Assembly (NCBI GenBank): GCA_001801815.1
Contig: MGXU01000003.1
Location: forward strand, 170,018-234,017
Direction of reading: 5' to 3'
DNA: 64,000 bases
DNA from: Gammaproteobacteria bacterium RIFCSPHIGHO2_12_FULL_36_30
Lineage (GTDB): Bacteria; Pseudomonadota; Gammaproteobacteria; Coxiellales; Coxiellaceae
In this document: positions 34,306-44,621 of the stretch, one piece after another
How positions within the stretch are numbered: the stretch's first letter is position 1
Layout: every line of letters starts with the position of its first letter
The notes under the pieces: model-generated
Told to the model about the DNA's origin: nothing
The model's database searches: none
Seen by the model: the letters and a program-made list of their open reading frames with translations, nothing else
Position numbers and translations under genes: made by a program

Positions 34306-35502
34306 ATGAAAAAAATATTGTTAGGCATAACAGGTGGAATTGCTGCCTACAAAACACCTGATTTAATCAGACAATTGCGGGATGCAAATTTTGAAATTAA
34401 AGTGGTTGTAACAAAAAATGCAACTGCTTTTGTTAGCATTTTAACTCTTGAAACACTGCTTCCGAAAAATATTTTTGAAATATTAATTGAACCTGACATG
34501 CAACATATTCAGCTTGCAAAATGGGCTGATATTATTTTAATTGCGCCAGCAACTGCAAATACCCTTGCAAAAATAGCAAATGGTTTCGCAGATGATTTAC
34601 TTACTTCAGTTTGTCTCGCAACAAAGGCTCCGCTTTTTATCGCACCCGCAATGAATCAAGCAATGTGGAAAAATGTTGCAACACAAAATAATATAAAAAA
34701 ATTAATAGAACGCGGCGCGATTTTTTTAGGTCCTGATGTTGGCGTGCAAGCATGTGGTGATGTTGGTGTTGGCCGAATGTTAGAGCCTATCGATATTGCA
34801 AATTTTTTAATTTCAACTATTCAAAAACCATTTTTAAAAAATATTAAAATATTAATTACTGCGGGCGCAACACGCGAACCAATTGACCCGGTTCGTTACA
34901 TCAGCAATAAAAGTTCTGGAAAAATGGGATATGCATTAGCACAAGCAGCGTATTTATTAGGTGCGCATGTAACATTAATTAGCGCTAATAGTAATCTTGA
35001 TCAACCACCTTGCCAAAAATTTATTAAGGTACAAACTGCGCTTGATATGAAAAATGCAGTTGAAAATGAAATTGTGAATCAAGACATATTTATTTCTGTT
35101 GCAGCTGTTTCAGATTTCGCAGTGTCAAATAGCTCACAACAAAAAATAAAACGCGGAAAACAATCTTTAACGCTCGAATTAATTCCAACAACTGATATTC
35201 TCGCAGAAATTTGCGCGAAAAAAATAAAACCATTTACGGTTGGATTTGCTGCGGAAACAGAAAATGTATTAGAAAATGCGAAACAAAAGAAAATAAAAAA
35301 AGGCGCTGATATTATTGTTGTAAATGATGTCAGTCAAAGTAATATTGGTTTTGAAAGTGATGATAATGCGGTTAGTGTAATTTACGAAAATGAAATTTTT
35401 CATTTAGAAAAAAATTTAAAGCAAAAAATCGCAGAAAAATTATTGGAAATAATATTTGATTGTTACACTTCTAATATCAAAAATAGGATGAAGTTATGTT
35501 AA
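34306..35502 (+). CDS. coaBC: Bifunctional phosphopantothenoylcysteine decarboxylase / phosphopantothenate-cysteine ligase
   Basis: 398 aa, two steps of coenzyme A synthesis. The N-terminal CoaC flavoprotein (1-180) has LGITGGIAAYKTPDLIR, the catalytic His in PDMQHIQLAKWADI, and APAMNQAMW. The C-terminal CoaB (from about 186) has ITAGATREPIDPVRYISNKSSGKMGYALA, and a Lys-rich segment near QKKIKKGADIIVVNDVS. Its stop lies 7 bp inside the next MFS frame. Confidence 0.96.
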   Translation: MKKILLGITGGIAAYKTPDLIRQLRDANFEIKVVVTKNATAFVSILTLETLLPKNIFEILIEPDMQHIQLAKWADIILIAPATANTLAKIANGFADDLLTSVCLATKAPLFIAPAMNQAMWKNVATQNNIKKLIERGAIFLGPDVGVQACGDVGVGRMLEPIDIANFLISTIQKPFLKNIKILITAGATREPIDPVRYISNKSSGKMGYALAQAAYLLGAHVTLISANSNLDQPPCQKFIKVQTALDMKNAVENEIVNQDIFISVAAVSDFAVSNSSQQKIKRGKQSLTLELIPTTDILAEICAKKIKPFTVGFAAETENVLENAKQKKIKKGADIIVVNDVSQSNIGFESDDNAVSVIYENEIFHLEKNLKQKIAEKLLEIIFDCYTSNIKNRMKLC

Positions 35503-36716
35503 ATACAAAAAACATTTTATATCGCTTATCTCCTCTTCTCTTATTAATTTTCATCGACTCATTTAGTTTTTTTGTTGTCATTCCTGTGTTGTTAAAAATT
35601 TTTTATCACAATCATTACGATTTATTGCCCGCTACAACAAGTGTTGCTATGCGCAATACGTTAACTGGTATGACCATTTCATTATCGATGTTTGCAGCTT
35701 TAATTGCAGCGCCGTTTGTTGGTGCTGCTTCTGATCGATACGGCAGAAAAAAAACTTTATTGTGGTGTATTGTTTGTGTTGCATGTGGATTTTTATTACC
35801 AATTATTGGAATTGCAGAAAAAAATATTTATTTTATTTTTATTGGACGAATTATTTCTGGAATTGGAAGTGCTAGCCAACCTGTTGCGCAAGCAGTTGTT
35901 GCGGATGTGTGTGAACGTGAAAATAAAGCGTTTTTTTTAGGATCAATTGCATTGATGATGACTTTAGCACTTATTTTGGGACCTTTAGCAGGCGGTTATT
36001 TATTAGATGCGCATGTTGTAAGTTGGTTTAATAGCAAAACACCATTTGAATTCGCATTGGTACTCAGCATTATCAATTTATTTTTAATTTTATTTTGTTT
36101 TCGTGAAACGATGCAAAAAAATCAACATGCAAATTTATTTAGCTTGCGCGAAGTAATAATTGGTTTACCGGCATTAATAAAACAATTTGCGATTGGCGGA
36201 TTTATTATTTTATTTTTAGGATTAGAATTAGGATGGAGCCAATATTATCAAGCCATTCCATTATTTTTACATTTGCAATTACATTTTTCAGTTGAAAAAA
36301 TAAGTTTATTTAGCGCGACGATGGGCGTTGTGATGGTCGTTGGTTTATTAATTGTATATCCATTATTGTTGCGTGTTTTTTCTGTTAAAAATATTATGCG
36401 TTACACTATTTTTTTCGTATTAATTGGATTGGCTGCTTGCGCATTATTTCCATTTGAAGAAACTCAATGGATTTTTTCTGCATTAATTGCACTGTGCACA
36501 GGAATGGCTTATGTCAGCATTGTCACATTAATTTCAAATAAAGTATCTGATGACGCGCAAGGCATGACGATGGGTTATCTCAGCGCATTATTATATTTTG
36601 CGTGGATGTTTACTGCATTTTTAAGTGGCCTTCTAGTTTCATTACATACAACATTGCCATTGTATGTTGCAGCTTTATTTTTGCTGGTTGCTTTCATAAA
36701 AAAAATCCAGCGATAA
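35496..36716 (+). CDS. MFS transporter, TetA-like
   Basis: 406 aa with 12 membrane segments. The loop 2-3 motif is GAASDRYGRKKTLLW and the helix 5 motif C region is LILGPLAGGYLLD. Likely proton-coupled efflux. Overlaps coaBC by 7 bp, so it is co-translated with it. Its stop codon is part of the stem of the minus-strand terminator at 36698-36732. Confidence 0.85.
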   Translation: MLNTKNILYRLSPLLLLIFIDSFSFFVVIPVLLKIFYHNHYDLLPATTSVAMRNTLTGMTISLSMFAALIAAPFVGAASDRYGRKKTLLWCIVCVACGFLLPIIGIAEKNIYFIFIGRIISGIGSASQPVAQAVVADVCERENKAFFLGSIALMMTLALILGPLAGGYLLDAHVVSWFNSKTPFEFALVLSIINLFLILFCFRETMQKNQHANLFSLREVIIGLPALIKQFAIGGFIILFLGLELGWSQYYQAIPLFLHLQLHFSVEKISLFSATMGVVMVVGLLIVYPLLLRVFSVKNIMRYTIFFVLIGLAACALFPFEETQWIFSALIALCTGMAYVSIVTLISNKVSDDAQGMTMGYLSALLYFAWMFTAFLSGLLVSLHTTLPLYVAALFLLVAFIKKIQR

Positions 36717-36732
36717 AAAACATCGCTGGATT
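36698..36732 (-). terminator. Rho-independent terminator for the 36749 gene
   Basis: Stem AATCCAGCGAT (36704-36714) / ATCGCTGGATT (36722-36732), 11 perfect pairs. On the minus strand it is followed by a run of T. The plus strand has no T tract after it, so it mainly serves the minus-strand gene. Confidence 0.85.
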
Positions 36733-36748
36733 CAATAATCAAATTATC

Positions 36749-37012
36749 TTAACGTTTACTACGCGTTCCTTGACCACCCGTGCCGCCATGACCACCCGCT
36801 TGTCCTGATGTTGTTGGACGAGTTGGTTGTCCTTGTGTTTTGGTTGCTTGTGGATTAACAGCTTGCGGACGAGTTTGTTGAGGCTGAACAGGTTTTGTTT
36901 GTTGTCCTTGTCCTGCTTTTTGACCGCCTTGCTGCTGCCATTGTTGTGTTTGCTGCTTGCCTTGCTGACCATGTTGTCCGTGATTTGGATTATTTCCGCT
37001 ATTGCTACCCAT
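36749..37012 (-). CDS. Low-complexity Gln/Gly-rich small protein, 87 aa
   Basis: Starts MGSNSGNNPNHGQHGQQG; almost wholly Gln, Gly, Thr, Pro and Lys, with a basic end (TRSKR). No signal peptide. A strong SD (AGGAGA, 7 nt) and a perfect terminator after the stop make it a real monocistronic gene. Probably intrinsically disordered and possibly nucleic-acid binding; no family recognised. An alternative frame in the same strand (36739-36972) has no SD. Confidence 0.72.
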   Translation of the reverse strand: MGSNSGNNPNHGQHGQQGKQQTQQWQQQGGQKAGQGQQTKPVQPQQTRPQAVNPQATKTQGQPTRPTTSGQAGGHGGTGGQGTRSKR

Positions 37013-37206
37013 CGTCTTTCTCCTGTTGTTTTTTTAATACCAGCATGTTCATTATATCAACAATGATACCGGTCTAAAATGAATCAAAATTTGTGAGTTT
37101 TGACCAAAAATTTTCTACTGATTCAGGAGATTGAATCAAAAATAAGTCGACTATGACGCGAAAATGTAGGCAAAGGCGCACAAAGATTGCAGCCTTTGCC
37201 AATATC

Positions 37207-37746
37207 TTAGAATAAGTAACCCAATGAAAAGACGTAAAAGATATTAAAACCTTCATTTGGCGACATTGTATAAGCATTTGAATAATGTATAAACCGAACA
37301 TTCATATCAACGCGTTTTGCCTGTCCAAATTCAACACCAAGACCTAAAATGCTTTGGAAAGCAAAATTAGCTGCTTGGTTGTTTTGTCCAAAATGTCGAC
37401 TTGAAATATAAGAAGGACCAACCGATGCTAACAAAAACGGATGCGATCTTGTTGACCACTCATGCGGATAAAAACGAAATGCAAACGATAATGCGCCTGT
37501 AAATAAATTATTATTTGTTGCGGTCGTTGAATAAAATTGACCTAAAGAACCACCAAACGTAATATTCAACCAACTTTTTTGTTTAAGCGATAAAAATTCT
37601 GCCGCTAAAAATCCACCATAATTTGTATCGGTGTGATGATTCATGTCACTTCCGCCGCCATATCCAAGCGAAATACCGTGTGTCCAAGATAATGCAGCAC
37701 AACTCACTAATAACGACAGCAGCAGAACAATAATTTTATTTCGCAT
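37207..37746 (-). CDS. pagL: PagL-like lipid A 3-O-deacylase (acyloxyacyl-hydrolase family)
   Basis: 179 aa outer-membrane beta-barrel. Signal peptide MRNKIIVLLLSLLVSCAALS, then alternating beta strands ending in an aromatic residue (GYLF). The PagL active-site pattern is seen near the C-terminus: H154 and S156 in RFIHYSNAYT, and E165 in SPNEGF as the probable third residue. It would remove an acyl chain from lipid A and change recognition by hosts. I chose ATG 37746 with SD GGAGGTGAC. Moderately sure, because the family is short and divergent. Confidence 0.78.
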   Translation of the reverse strand: MRNKIIVLLLSLLVSCAALSWTHGISLGYGGGSDMNHHTDTNYGGFLAAEFLSLKQKSWLNITFGGSLGQFYSTTATNNNLFTGALSFAFRFYPHEWSTRSHPFLLASVGPSYISSRHFGQNNQAANFAFQSILGLGVEFGQAKRVDMNVRFIHYSNAYTMSPNEGFNIFYVFSLGYLF

Positions 37747-37900
37747 GTCACCTCCATGTAACTTAACTTCAGATATCATAAACTATTTTTAAAATAGTAA
37801 CGATACTTTTCAAAGAGTTTGTTTCACATACATCTCGATTGTGTTTAAAACTCAACCCGCCTAAAATAACCCTTTAACATCACGAACAGGGAAGCTCACA

Positions 37901-39427
37901 TTGATACGGCATCGTCGCTTGTTATTAAAAATGCTTTCCATCGGTGGATTGGCGACATTAACGCTGACTGGCTGCATGGTCGGCCCCGACTTTAAACAAT
38001 TACCGCCACCCAAAGCAGAAAAGTATACATATTTACCCGTTCCGCAAAAAACAGTTTCCGCATCACAAAATCCAAACGCAGGAAAATCTCAACATTTAAT
38101 TGCAGGGCGAGATTTACAAGGTGATTGGTGGACAATTTTTCATTCAACTAGCTTAAATAAATTAATTCTAGAAGGATTGCAAAACAATCAAGATTTAGTC
38201 GCCGCAAAAGCTGCATTACGCGAAGCAAATTATACACTGTACGCACAAGTTGGTGGATTATTATTACCAAGCGTAAATTTTAATGGTGGCGCACAACAAG
38301 TACAAACCAATGGTCTTACTTTTGGCACAAATACACTGCCAACTTCTACTTTTAATATTTTTAATGCAAGTTTTGGTGCATCTTATTTACTGGATATTTG
38401 GGGTGCGTCACGCAGACAAATCGAAGCGCTCGCCGCACAAGCGGATTACGAACGCTACACAATGATCGCAACGTATTTAACATTAACAACGAATATTGCA
38501 ACAACCGCAATTACCATCGCTTCATTACAAGATCAAATAAAAGCAACAGAAAAATTAATTATTGCACAGAAAAAAATATTAAATATCACGCGCAAACAAT
38601 TTTCAGTGGGTGGCGTGAGCTATGAAAATGTATTAACACAACAAACTTTATTAGCACAAACTGAAGCGACGATGCCGCCACTTCGTCAATCACTCAGTCA
38701 AGAACAACATGCATTAGCAGTTTTAATTGGAAAACAAACCAACGTGCAAAAGCCTTTAAAAATAGCATTAAATAAAATTATATTACCAAAAAATATTCCG
38801 GTAAGCTTACCATCAAAAATAATTACACAACGTCCCGATATTCAAGCGTCTGAAGCATTATTGCATGCAGCAAGCGCTAATGTTGGCGTTGCAACTGCAA
38901 ATTTATTACCTCAAGTTACATTAAGCGCTGCATATGGTTGGCAATCATCTACCACAACCAATTTTTTTAGTGCCCAAAATGAAGCATGGAATTATGGCGC
39001 CGCTTTATTGCAACCAATATTTCACGGCGGGCAATTAATTTTGCAACGTAAAGCTGCAATTGCAGCATTAGATCAAGCACGCGCACAATACGAACAAACT
39101 GTATTGCAAGCATTTAAAAATATTGCAGATGCGTTGCGCGCAATTCAATTTGATGCATATGAATTTAAAGATCAAGCGCTCGCGGAAAAAACAGCGTATG
39201 CAACATTAATTTTAACTGAAAAACAATATCAAGTTGGTGGACAAAATTATTTGGCTGTATTAAATGCGCAAGAACAATATCAACAAATTGTTTTATCGCG
39301 TGTGAAAGCGCAGGCGGCGCGTTACACTGATACAGCTGCGCTATATCAAACATTGGGCGGCGGTTGGTGGAATAATAAAATAATAAATAACTACGGCGTC
39401 ATTGCGCATCGTAGTTGGTATCACTAA
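37901..39427 (+). CDS. RND efflux outer-membrane lipoprotein (NodT/OprM family)
   Basis: 508 aa TolC-like channel. The N-terminus has a lipobox (LTLTGCMVGPDF), then two repeated outer-membrane efflux domains; RPDIQASEALLHAASANVGVATANLLPQV is the typical start of the second. TTG start at 37901 with GGGAAG 7 nt upstream; an ATG at 37931 is in frame without SD and would cut the signal. First gene of a complete tripartite operon. Confidence 0.9.
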   Translation: MIRHRRLLLKMLSIGGLATLTLTGCMVGPDFKQLPPPKAEKYTYLPVPQKTVSASQNPNAGKSQHLIAGRDLQGDWWTIFHSTSLNKLILEGLQNNQDLVAAKAALREANYTLYAQVGGLLLPSVNFNGGAQQVQTNGLTFGTNTLPTSTFNIFNASFGASYLLDIWGASRRQIEALAAQADYERYTMIATYLTLTTNIATTAITIASLQDQIKATEKLIIAQKKILNITRKQFSVGGVSYENVLTQQTLLAQTEATMPPLRQSLSQEQHALAVLIGKQTNVQKPLKIALNKIILPKNIPVSLPSKIITQRPDIQASEALLHAASANVGVATANLLPQVTLSAAYGWQSSTTTNFFSAQNEAWNYGAALLQPIFHGGQLILQRKAAIAALDQARAQYEQTVLQAFKNIADALRAIQFDAYEFKDQALAEKTAYATLILTEKQYQVGGQNYLAVLNAQEQYQQIVLSRVKAQAARYTDTAALYQTLGGGWWNNKIINNYGVIAHRSWYH

Positions 39428-39443
39428 TGGAAGTAAGAATAAT

Positions 39444-40577
39444 ATGAAAAAAGCGATGACAATAATGCTAATTTGCGTGCTTGTTTTTTTTGGCGCTATT
39501 TACGCATTTAAACAATTTGTATTTACGCAAGAAAAGAAAATATCCAAAAAATTTGAAAATCCAGTTATGACAATTAGCGCAACCCCTGCAAAAACAGAAG
39601 AATGGGATTCATCATTGAGTGTTGTTGGTAGCACCAGCACAGTACAAGGTGTCGACGTCACAACTGAATTATCCGGCATGGTTGAAAAAATTGATTTTAA
39701 TTCTGGTGATGATGTTAAAAAGGGTCAAGTATTAGTGGAATTAGATATTGCACCTGATGTTGCAAAACTACATGAATTACAGGCTCAAGCATCACTTGCA
39801 AAAATTACTTATGATCGCGATAAAAAACAATATAGTTTTGGTGCTGTTAGCAAAGAACAATTAGATACCGATGAAGCAAATATGGAATCATCTGCTGCAT
39901 CCGTTCAAGAACAACAAGCAACGATTGATAAAAAAATTATTCGCGCGCCTTTTAGCGGAAGAACGGGAATTACACCGATTAATTTAGGACAATATATTAA
40001 TAGCGGGCAAAGTATTGTGACATTACAAACTTTAAATCCAATTTATGTTGATTTTTATTTACCACAACAAGAAATTCAAGATGTCATTGTTGGGCAAACC
40101 GTTGATGTCACTTCCGATCGCGCACCAGGAAAAACATTTACCGGGAAAATCACATCAATTAATCCTGTTGCCGATTCTGATATTCGCAACGTGGAAGTTG
40201 AAGCAACATTACCAAACCCACAAGAAATATTATTACCCGGAATGTTTACAGATGTGAAATTACATGTTGGTGAAACTAAAAAATATATTACGCTACCACA
40301 ATTAGCAATTACATTTAATCCGTACGGTTCAATTGTTTATATATTACAAAAAACAAATCAACAATTTAATGGACAAACAGTTTGGAAAGCAGAACAACAA
40401 TTTGTAAAAACTGGCGAAACGCGTGGCAATCAAATTGCTGTTTTATCCGGCATAAAAGCAGGTGATATGATTGTGACATCCGGACAATTAAAATTACGCA
40501 ATGATAGTTTAGTGATAATTAATAATAAAATAGAACCGTCAGATAATCCAAATCCACAAGTACCAGAAGTGCGATAA
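39444..40577 (+). CDS. RND efflux periplasmic adaptor (HlyD/MexA family)
   Basis: 377 aa. One N-terminal membrane helix, no lipobox. The lipoyl halves are SGMVEKIDFNSGDDVKKGQVLVELD and KIIRAPFSGRTGITPINLGQYINSG, with the hairpin between and a beta-barrel domain after. I chose ATG 39444 with a GGAAG upstream; a frame from 39402 overlaps the channel gene. The stop overlaps the pump start (TAATG). Confidence 0.92.
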   Translation: MKKAMTIMLICVLVFFGAIYAFKQFVFTQEKKISKKFENPVMTISATPAKTEEWDSSLSVVGSTSTVQGVDVTTELSGMVEKIDFNSGDDVKKGQVLVELDIAPDVAKLHELQAQASLAKITYDRDKKQYSFGAVSKEQLDTDEANMESSAASVQEQQATIDKKIIRAPFSGRTGITPINLGQYINSGQSIVTLQTLNPIYVDFYLPQQEIQDVIVGQTVDVTSDRAPGKTFTGKITSINPVADSDIRNVEVEATLPNPQEILLPGMFTDVKLHVGETKKYITLPQLAITFNPYGSIVYILQKTNQQFNGQTVWKAEQQFVKTGETRGNQIAVLSGIKAGDMIVTSGQLKLRNDSLVIINNKIEPSDNPNPQVPEVR

Positions 40578-43500
40578 TGAATATAACCGATATATTTATT
40601 AAACGACCCGTATTAGCAATAGTATTAAGTTTATTAATATTAGTGCTCGGCGTTCGTTCGGTTGGCTTATTGCCAATTCAACAATATCCCACAATTGAAA
40701 GCGCAGTTGTCACTGTTTCAACTAATTTTATTGGCGCCGATCCTGCAACCATTGCAGCATTTATTACAACACCACTTGAAAATGCTATTGCACAAGCAAA
40801 TGGTATTGATTATATGACATCAAGCAGCGGACAAAATGTCAGTAATATTCAAGTAAATTTATTATTAAATTACGATGCAGATAAGGCATTAACTGAAATT
40901 AATACAGAAGTTAATTCTGTTATAAATCAATTACCGAAAAATGCGCAAGTTCCCACATTGCAAGTGACGATCGGACAAAGTATTGCATCGATGTATATGG
41001 GTTATTACAGTGATGTATTGGCTAGCAATCAAATCAATGATTATTTATTACGTGTCATACAACCTAAATTACAAGCAGTAAATGGCGTGCAACAAGCTGC
41101 AATTTTAGGAAATAATCAATTTGCATTACGCGTTTGGCTTGATCCAATTAAATTAGCGGGATATGGATTATCTGCTGCAGATGTCGGCAGAATATTAGCA
41201 GCAAATAATTTTATTACACCTGCTGGGCGCACTGATGGTCAAACATTTATTTTAAATTTAAATACCAATACAGCATTAACATCATTAAATGATTTTAAAA
41301 ACATGGCAATTCTTGCAAAAAACGGCGCAATTGTTCGTTTAAAAGATATTGCAAAAGTAACTCTTGGTTCACAAAATTATAATACAAGCGTTACATTTAA
41401 TAATAAATCTGCTGTTTATATTGGTATTACATTAACACCAACCGCAAATATGTTAACGGTCATTAATAATGTCAAAAAAGTATTTTACGAAACACAAAAA
41501 CAATTACCCAATGGATTAAATGCGAGTATTGTTTATGATGCTAGCAGTTTCGTAAATAGTTCTATTGATGAAGTGGTCAAATCACTTATTGAAGCGTTTT
41601 TAATTGTAACAGTGGTTGTATTTTTATTTTTAACTTCATTACGTTCACTTATTATTCCTGTTATTGCAATTCCACTTTCAATTATTGGCACATTTTTTTG
41701 TATGCTATTTTTGGGATATTCAATTAATTTATTAACTTTATTAGCATTAGTATTAGCAATTGGTCTTGTTGTTGACGATGCAATTATTGTTGTTGAAAAT
41801 GTGCATCGACATATTGAAAACGGTGTGCGACCATTTCAAGCTGCATTGATGAGCGCAAAAGAATTAACAAAACCAATTGTCGCAATCACAGTTGTATTAG
41901 TTGCAGTGTATTTACCGATCGGATTTATGGGTGGATTAACTGGCGCATTATTTACTGAATTTGCATTTACATTAGTTGCAGCAGTTACTGTTTCTGCAGT
42001 GATTGCATTAACATTATCACCCATGATGTGTTCGCGCTTATTGAAACCACATGCGCATGTTGAAAAAAAAGAAAATGGTGTAATACATTTTATTAATACC
42101 AGCTTAAATGGTTTGTCCACAAAATATCACGGAAAAATAAAACGTACCGTAGAATTTTTACCGGTTGTTGTAACATTTGCATTTTTAATTTTATTGAGTA
42201 ACGTTTATTTATTTGCAACATCTGCATCAGAATTAGCGCCGCAAGAAGATCAAGGAATTATTATGGCGCAAACTATTACGTCAGCAAATGCATCGCTTGA
42301 TGAAATGAAAAAATATTCTGATGCGGTCAGCGATATTTTTCAAACATATAAAGAAACACAAGCAACGTTTCAAATTAATGGCACAAGCGGTGCAAACAAT
42401 GCACCATCATTAAATAATAGTATTGGTGGAATGGTGTTAGTGCCTTGGGATCAACGTAAAAAAACAACAAATCAATTACAACCTATTATTCAAAAACAAG
42501 TGAATCAAATTGCTGGCGCGAAAGTTGCTTTATTTCAGCCACCTTCTTTGCCAGGCGGCGGAAGTGGTTTGCCTATTCAATTCGTAATTCAATCAACAGA
42601 TCCTTACATTAATTTAAATGACGTATCACAACAAATTGTTAAAGCAGCGCAAAAAACAGGTGATTTTTTATTTATTGATTCAGACTTAAAGTATGATCAA
42701 GAACAAACAAAACTAGTATTTAATCGCGATAAAATTGCGCAATTTGGATTAACAATGCAAGATGTTGGTAACTCAATCAGTAATTTTTTAAGTGAAAATT
42801 ATGTAAATTATTTTGATTTTATGGGACGCTCTTATCAAGTTATTCCGCAAGTAACACGTTGGTCACGATTAACTGATTCAGAAATTCAAAATTATTATAT
42901 TAAAACATCGACTGGTGCGCCTGTTTCATTAGGAACAGTAACGGATTTAAAAAATACGGTTGTTCCAGAATTTATTAATCACTTTCAACAATTAAATTCT
43001 GCAACGATTTCTGCTGTTGCAGTTCCTTATGTCAGCATGGGACAAGCATTGGCAAAATTAAATGAAATTGCTAAAAAAATATTACCACAAGGTTACACAA
43101 TTGATTATGGAGCGCAGTCACGTCAGTTTGAACAAGAAAGTACAGCATTAATCATGACATTTTTTCTTGCAATGATTATTATTTATTTAGCATTGTCAGC
43201 TTTATTTAATAGTTTTCGCGATCCATTAATTATTTTAATCAGTGTGCCATTATCAATTTGTGGCGCAATGATTTTTGTGAGTTTGGGAATTGGCGGCGCA
43301 ACATTAAATATTTATACTGAAGTTGGATTAGTAACATTAATCGGATTAATTAGTAAACATGGAATTTTAATTGTTGAATTTGCAAATGATCAACAAAAAG
43401 AAGGTAAATCAAAACTTGACGCAATTATCGCTGCAGCATCTATTCGTTTTCGCCCTATTTTAATGACAACTGCTGCAATGGTGCTTGGCGTTATTCCACT

Positions 43501-43696
43501 TATTTTTGCAACTGGCGCAAGTGCTGCGAGTCGTTTTGATATTGGATTAATTATTGCAACTGGAATTTCAATTGGCACATTATTTACTTTATTCGTTGTA
43601 CCTTGCATGTATTTATTAATCGCAGAAGATTTATCAAAGCGGCAAGAAAACGAAGATGAGGAACTATTACCGCCTGATGTTATTGTTGAAAAATAA
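40577..43696 (+). CDS. RND multidrug efflux pump (HAE-1/AcrB-like)
   Basis: 1039 aa trimeric proton/drug antiporter. N-terminus DIFIKRPVLAIVLSLLILVLG, the twin proton-relay Asp in LAIGLVVDDAIIVVENVHRH (TM4), and the second-half repeat starting FLAMIIIYLALSALFNSFRDPLIILISVPLSI. Last gene of the operon channel-adaptor-pump; no regulator gene is adjacent. Confidence 0.95.
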   Translation: MNITDIFIKRPVLAIVLSLLILVLGVRSVGLLPIQQYPTIESAVVTVSTNFIGADPATIAAFITTPLENAIAQANGIDYMTSSSGQNVSNIQVNLLLNYDADKALTEINTEVNSVINQLPKNAQVPTLQVTIGQSIASMYMGYYSDVLASNQINDYLLRVIQPKLQAVNGVQQAAILGNNQFALRVWLDPIKLAGYGLSAADVGRILAANNFITPAGRTDGQTFILNLNTNTALTSLNDFKNMAILAKNGAIVRLKDIAKVTLGSQNYNTSVTFNNKSAVYIGITLTPTANMLTVINNVKKVFYETQKQLPNGLNASIVYDASSFVNSSIDEVVKSLIEAFLIVTVVVFLFLTSLRSLIIPVIAIPLSIIGTFFCMLFLGYSINLLTLLALVLAIGLVVDDAIIVVENVHRHIENGVRPFQAALMSAKELTKPIVAITVVLVAVYLPIGFMGGLTGALFTEFAFTLVAAVTVSAVIALTLSPMMCSRLLKPHAHVEKKENGVIHFINTSLNGLSTKYHGKIKRTVEFLPVVVTFAFLILLSNVYLFATSASELAPQEDQGIIMAQTITSANASLDEMKKYSDAVSDIFQTYKETQATFQINGTSGANNAPSLNNSIGGMVLVPWDQRKKTTNQLQPIIQKQVNQIAGAKVALFQPPSLPGGGSGLPIQFVIQSTDPYINLNDVSQQIVKAAQKTGDFLFIDSDLKYDQEQTKLVFNRDKIAQFGLTMQDVGNSISNFLSENYVNYFDFMGRSYQVIPQVTRWSRLTDSEIQNYYIKTSTGAPVSLGTVTDLKNTVVPEFINHFQQLNSATISAVAVPYVSMGQALAKLNEIAKKILPQGYTIDYGAQSRQFEQESTALIMTFFLAMIIIYLALSALFNSFRDPLIILISVPLSICGAMIFVSLGIGGATLNIYTEVGLVTLIGLISKHGILIVEFANDQQKEGKSKLDAIIAAASIRFRPILMTTAAMVLGVIPLIFATGASAASRFDIGLIIATGISIGTLFTLFVVPCMYLLIAEDLSKRQENEDEELLPPDVIVEK

Positions 43697-43697
43697 A

Positions 43698-44480
43698 TTA
43701 TTCAACTTTAACAAGCGCGTCGCCTAATTTTTCAATTTTATTTTTTACAACCATATTTGCAGACAAAGTCACTGCATTCACTGCGGAACCGCATAAAATA
43801 ATAGATCCCGCAGGAATACCTGCATTTTCTTCATCAAATAATAAATGTGCTAACATCATTACTGAATGCGCTGGATTCCCAGAAATATCTTGCGATGTGC
43901 CCACTTCCACCACTTTATCATTAATAATTAATTCTATTTTTAATTTCGATACATCCACTTTCATCGGATCGTGCACTTGCTCACTCAACACAAATCTACC
44001 AGCAGAACAGTTATCTGCAATCACATCAGACAAAGTAAATTTAAAATTTTGAAAACGCGAGTCAATGATATCCATCGCAGCGCAAACACCACTGCTTGCC
44101 GACAATACTTGTTCTAATGTAACTTTTCCTTTTAATTCTTTTTTAAGAATAAAAGCAACTTCTGCTTCAATTTTTGGTTGAATTAATTGATCTAATTTAC
44201 ACACCGCATTACTTTTTATTTGCATCACATTGGTTAATGTTCCATAAATTGGTGCATTCACATGCATTTGTGCTCTTTTTTCCGGTGAAGTTAATCCCAT
44301 TTTATAACCTACAATTTTTTCACCACGTTTTTGACGTAAAGCAATTCCCTGCTTTTGAATTTCATATGATTGTTTCAACGTAATGTTTGGATACGCTGCA
44401 GATATTTGAGGAATGGTTTTTTTATTAATGATTGCTTGATCTAATTGATCTGCGAGCTTTGCAAGTAAAGTATCATCCAT
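43698..44480 (-). CDS. 2-keto-4-pentenoate hydratase-like (FAH superfamily)
   Basis: 260 aa of the MhpD/DmpH/XylI group: IVGYKMGLTSPEKRAQMHVNAPIYG, then PKIEAEVAFILKKEL (metal-binding Glu residues) and IPAGSIILCGSAVNAVTLSAN. Enzymes here hydrate 2-hydroxypenta-2,4-dienoate or decarboxylate oxalocrotonate in aromatic degradation. No other aromatic-degradation gene is near, so its role is uncertain. SD GGGAGA. Tail-to-tail with the pump gene. Confidence 0.87.
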   Translation of the reverse strand: MDDTLLAKLADQLDQAIINKKTIPQISAAYPNITLKQSYEIQKQGIALRQKRGEKIVGYKMGLTSPEKRAQMHVNAPIYGTLTNVMQIKSNAVCKLDQLIQPKIEAEVAFILKKELKGKVTLEQVLSASSGVCAAMDIIDSRFQNFKFTLSDVIADNCSAGRFVLSEQVHDPMKVDVSKLKIELIINDKVVEVGTSQDISGNPAHSVMMLAHLLFDEENAGIPAGSIILCGSAVNAVTLSANMVVKNKIEKLGDALVKVE

Positions 44481-44562
44481 TGATATTCTCCCGTTAAATA
44501 AATTAAATTATCATTTATTTTTCGAATTATATAGCGCTTCTATTTTCGCCCAAAATATTATC

Positions 44563-44590
44563 TTGGCATTGTATCTATATTCCGTATAAT
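44563..44590 (+). promoter_or_regulatory. Sigma-70 promoter of the rhodanese gene
   Basis: TTGGCA (44563-44568), 16 nt spacer, TATAAT (44585-44590), 31 nt before the ATG. One of the best promoter matches in the window. Confidence 0.8.
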
Positions 44591-44621
44591 TTAATTATGT
44601 TATCACAATATGGGGTATTTT

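Noticed and set aside
36739..36972. Alternative 77-codon minus-strand frame over the Gln/Gly-rich gene
   Set aside because: The 37012 start has a strong SD and its frame runs to the terminator; this one has none.
41836..42120. 94-codon frame opposite the RND pump
   Set aside because: Antisense shadow of transmembrane segments; no family.
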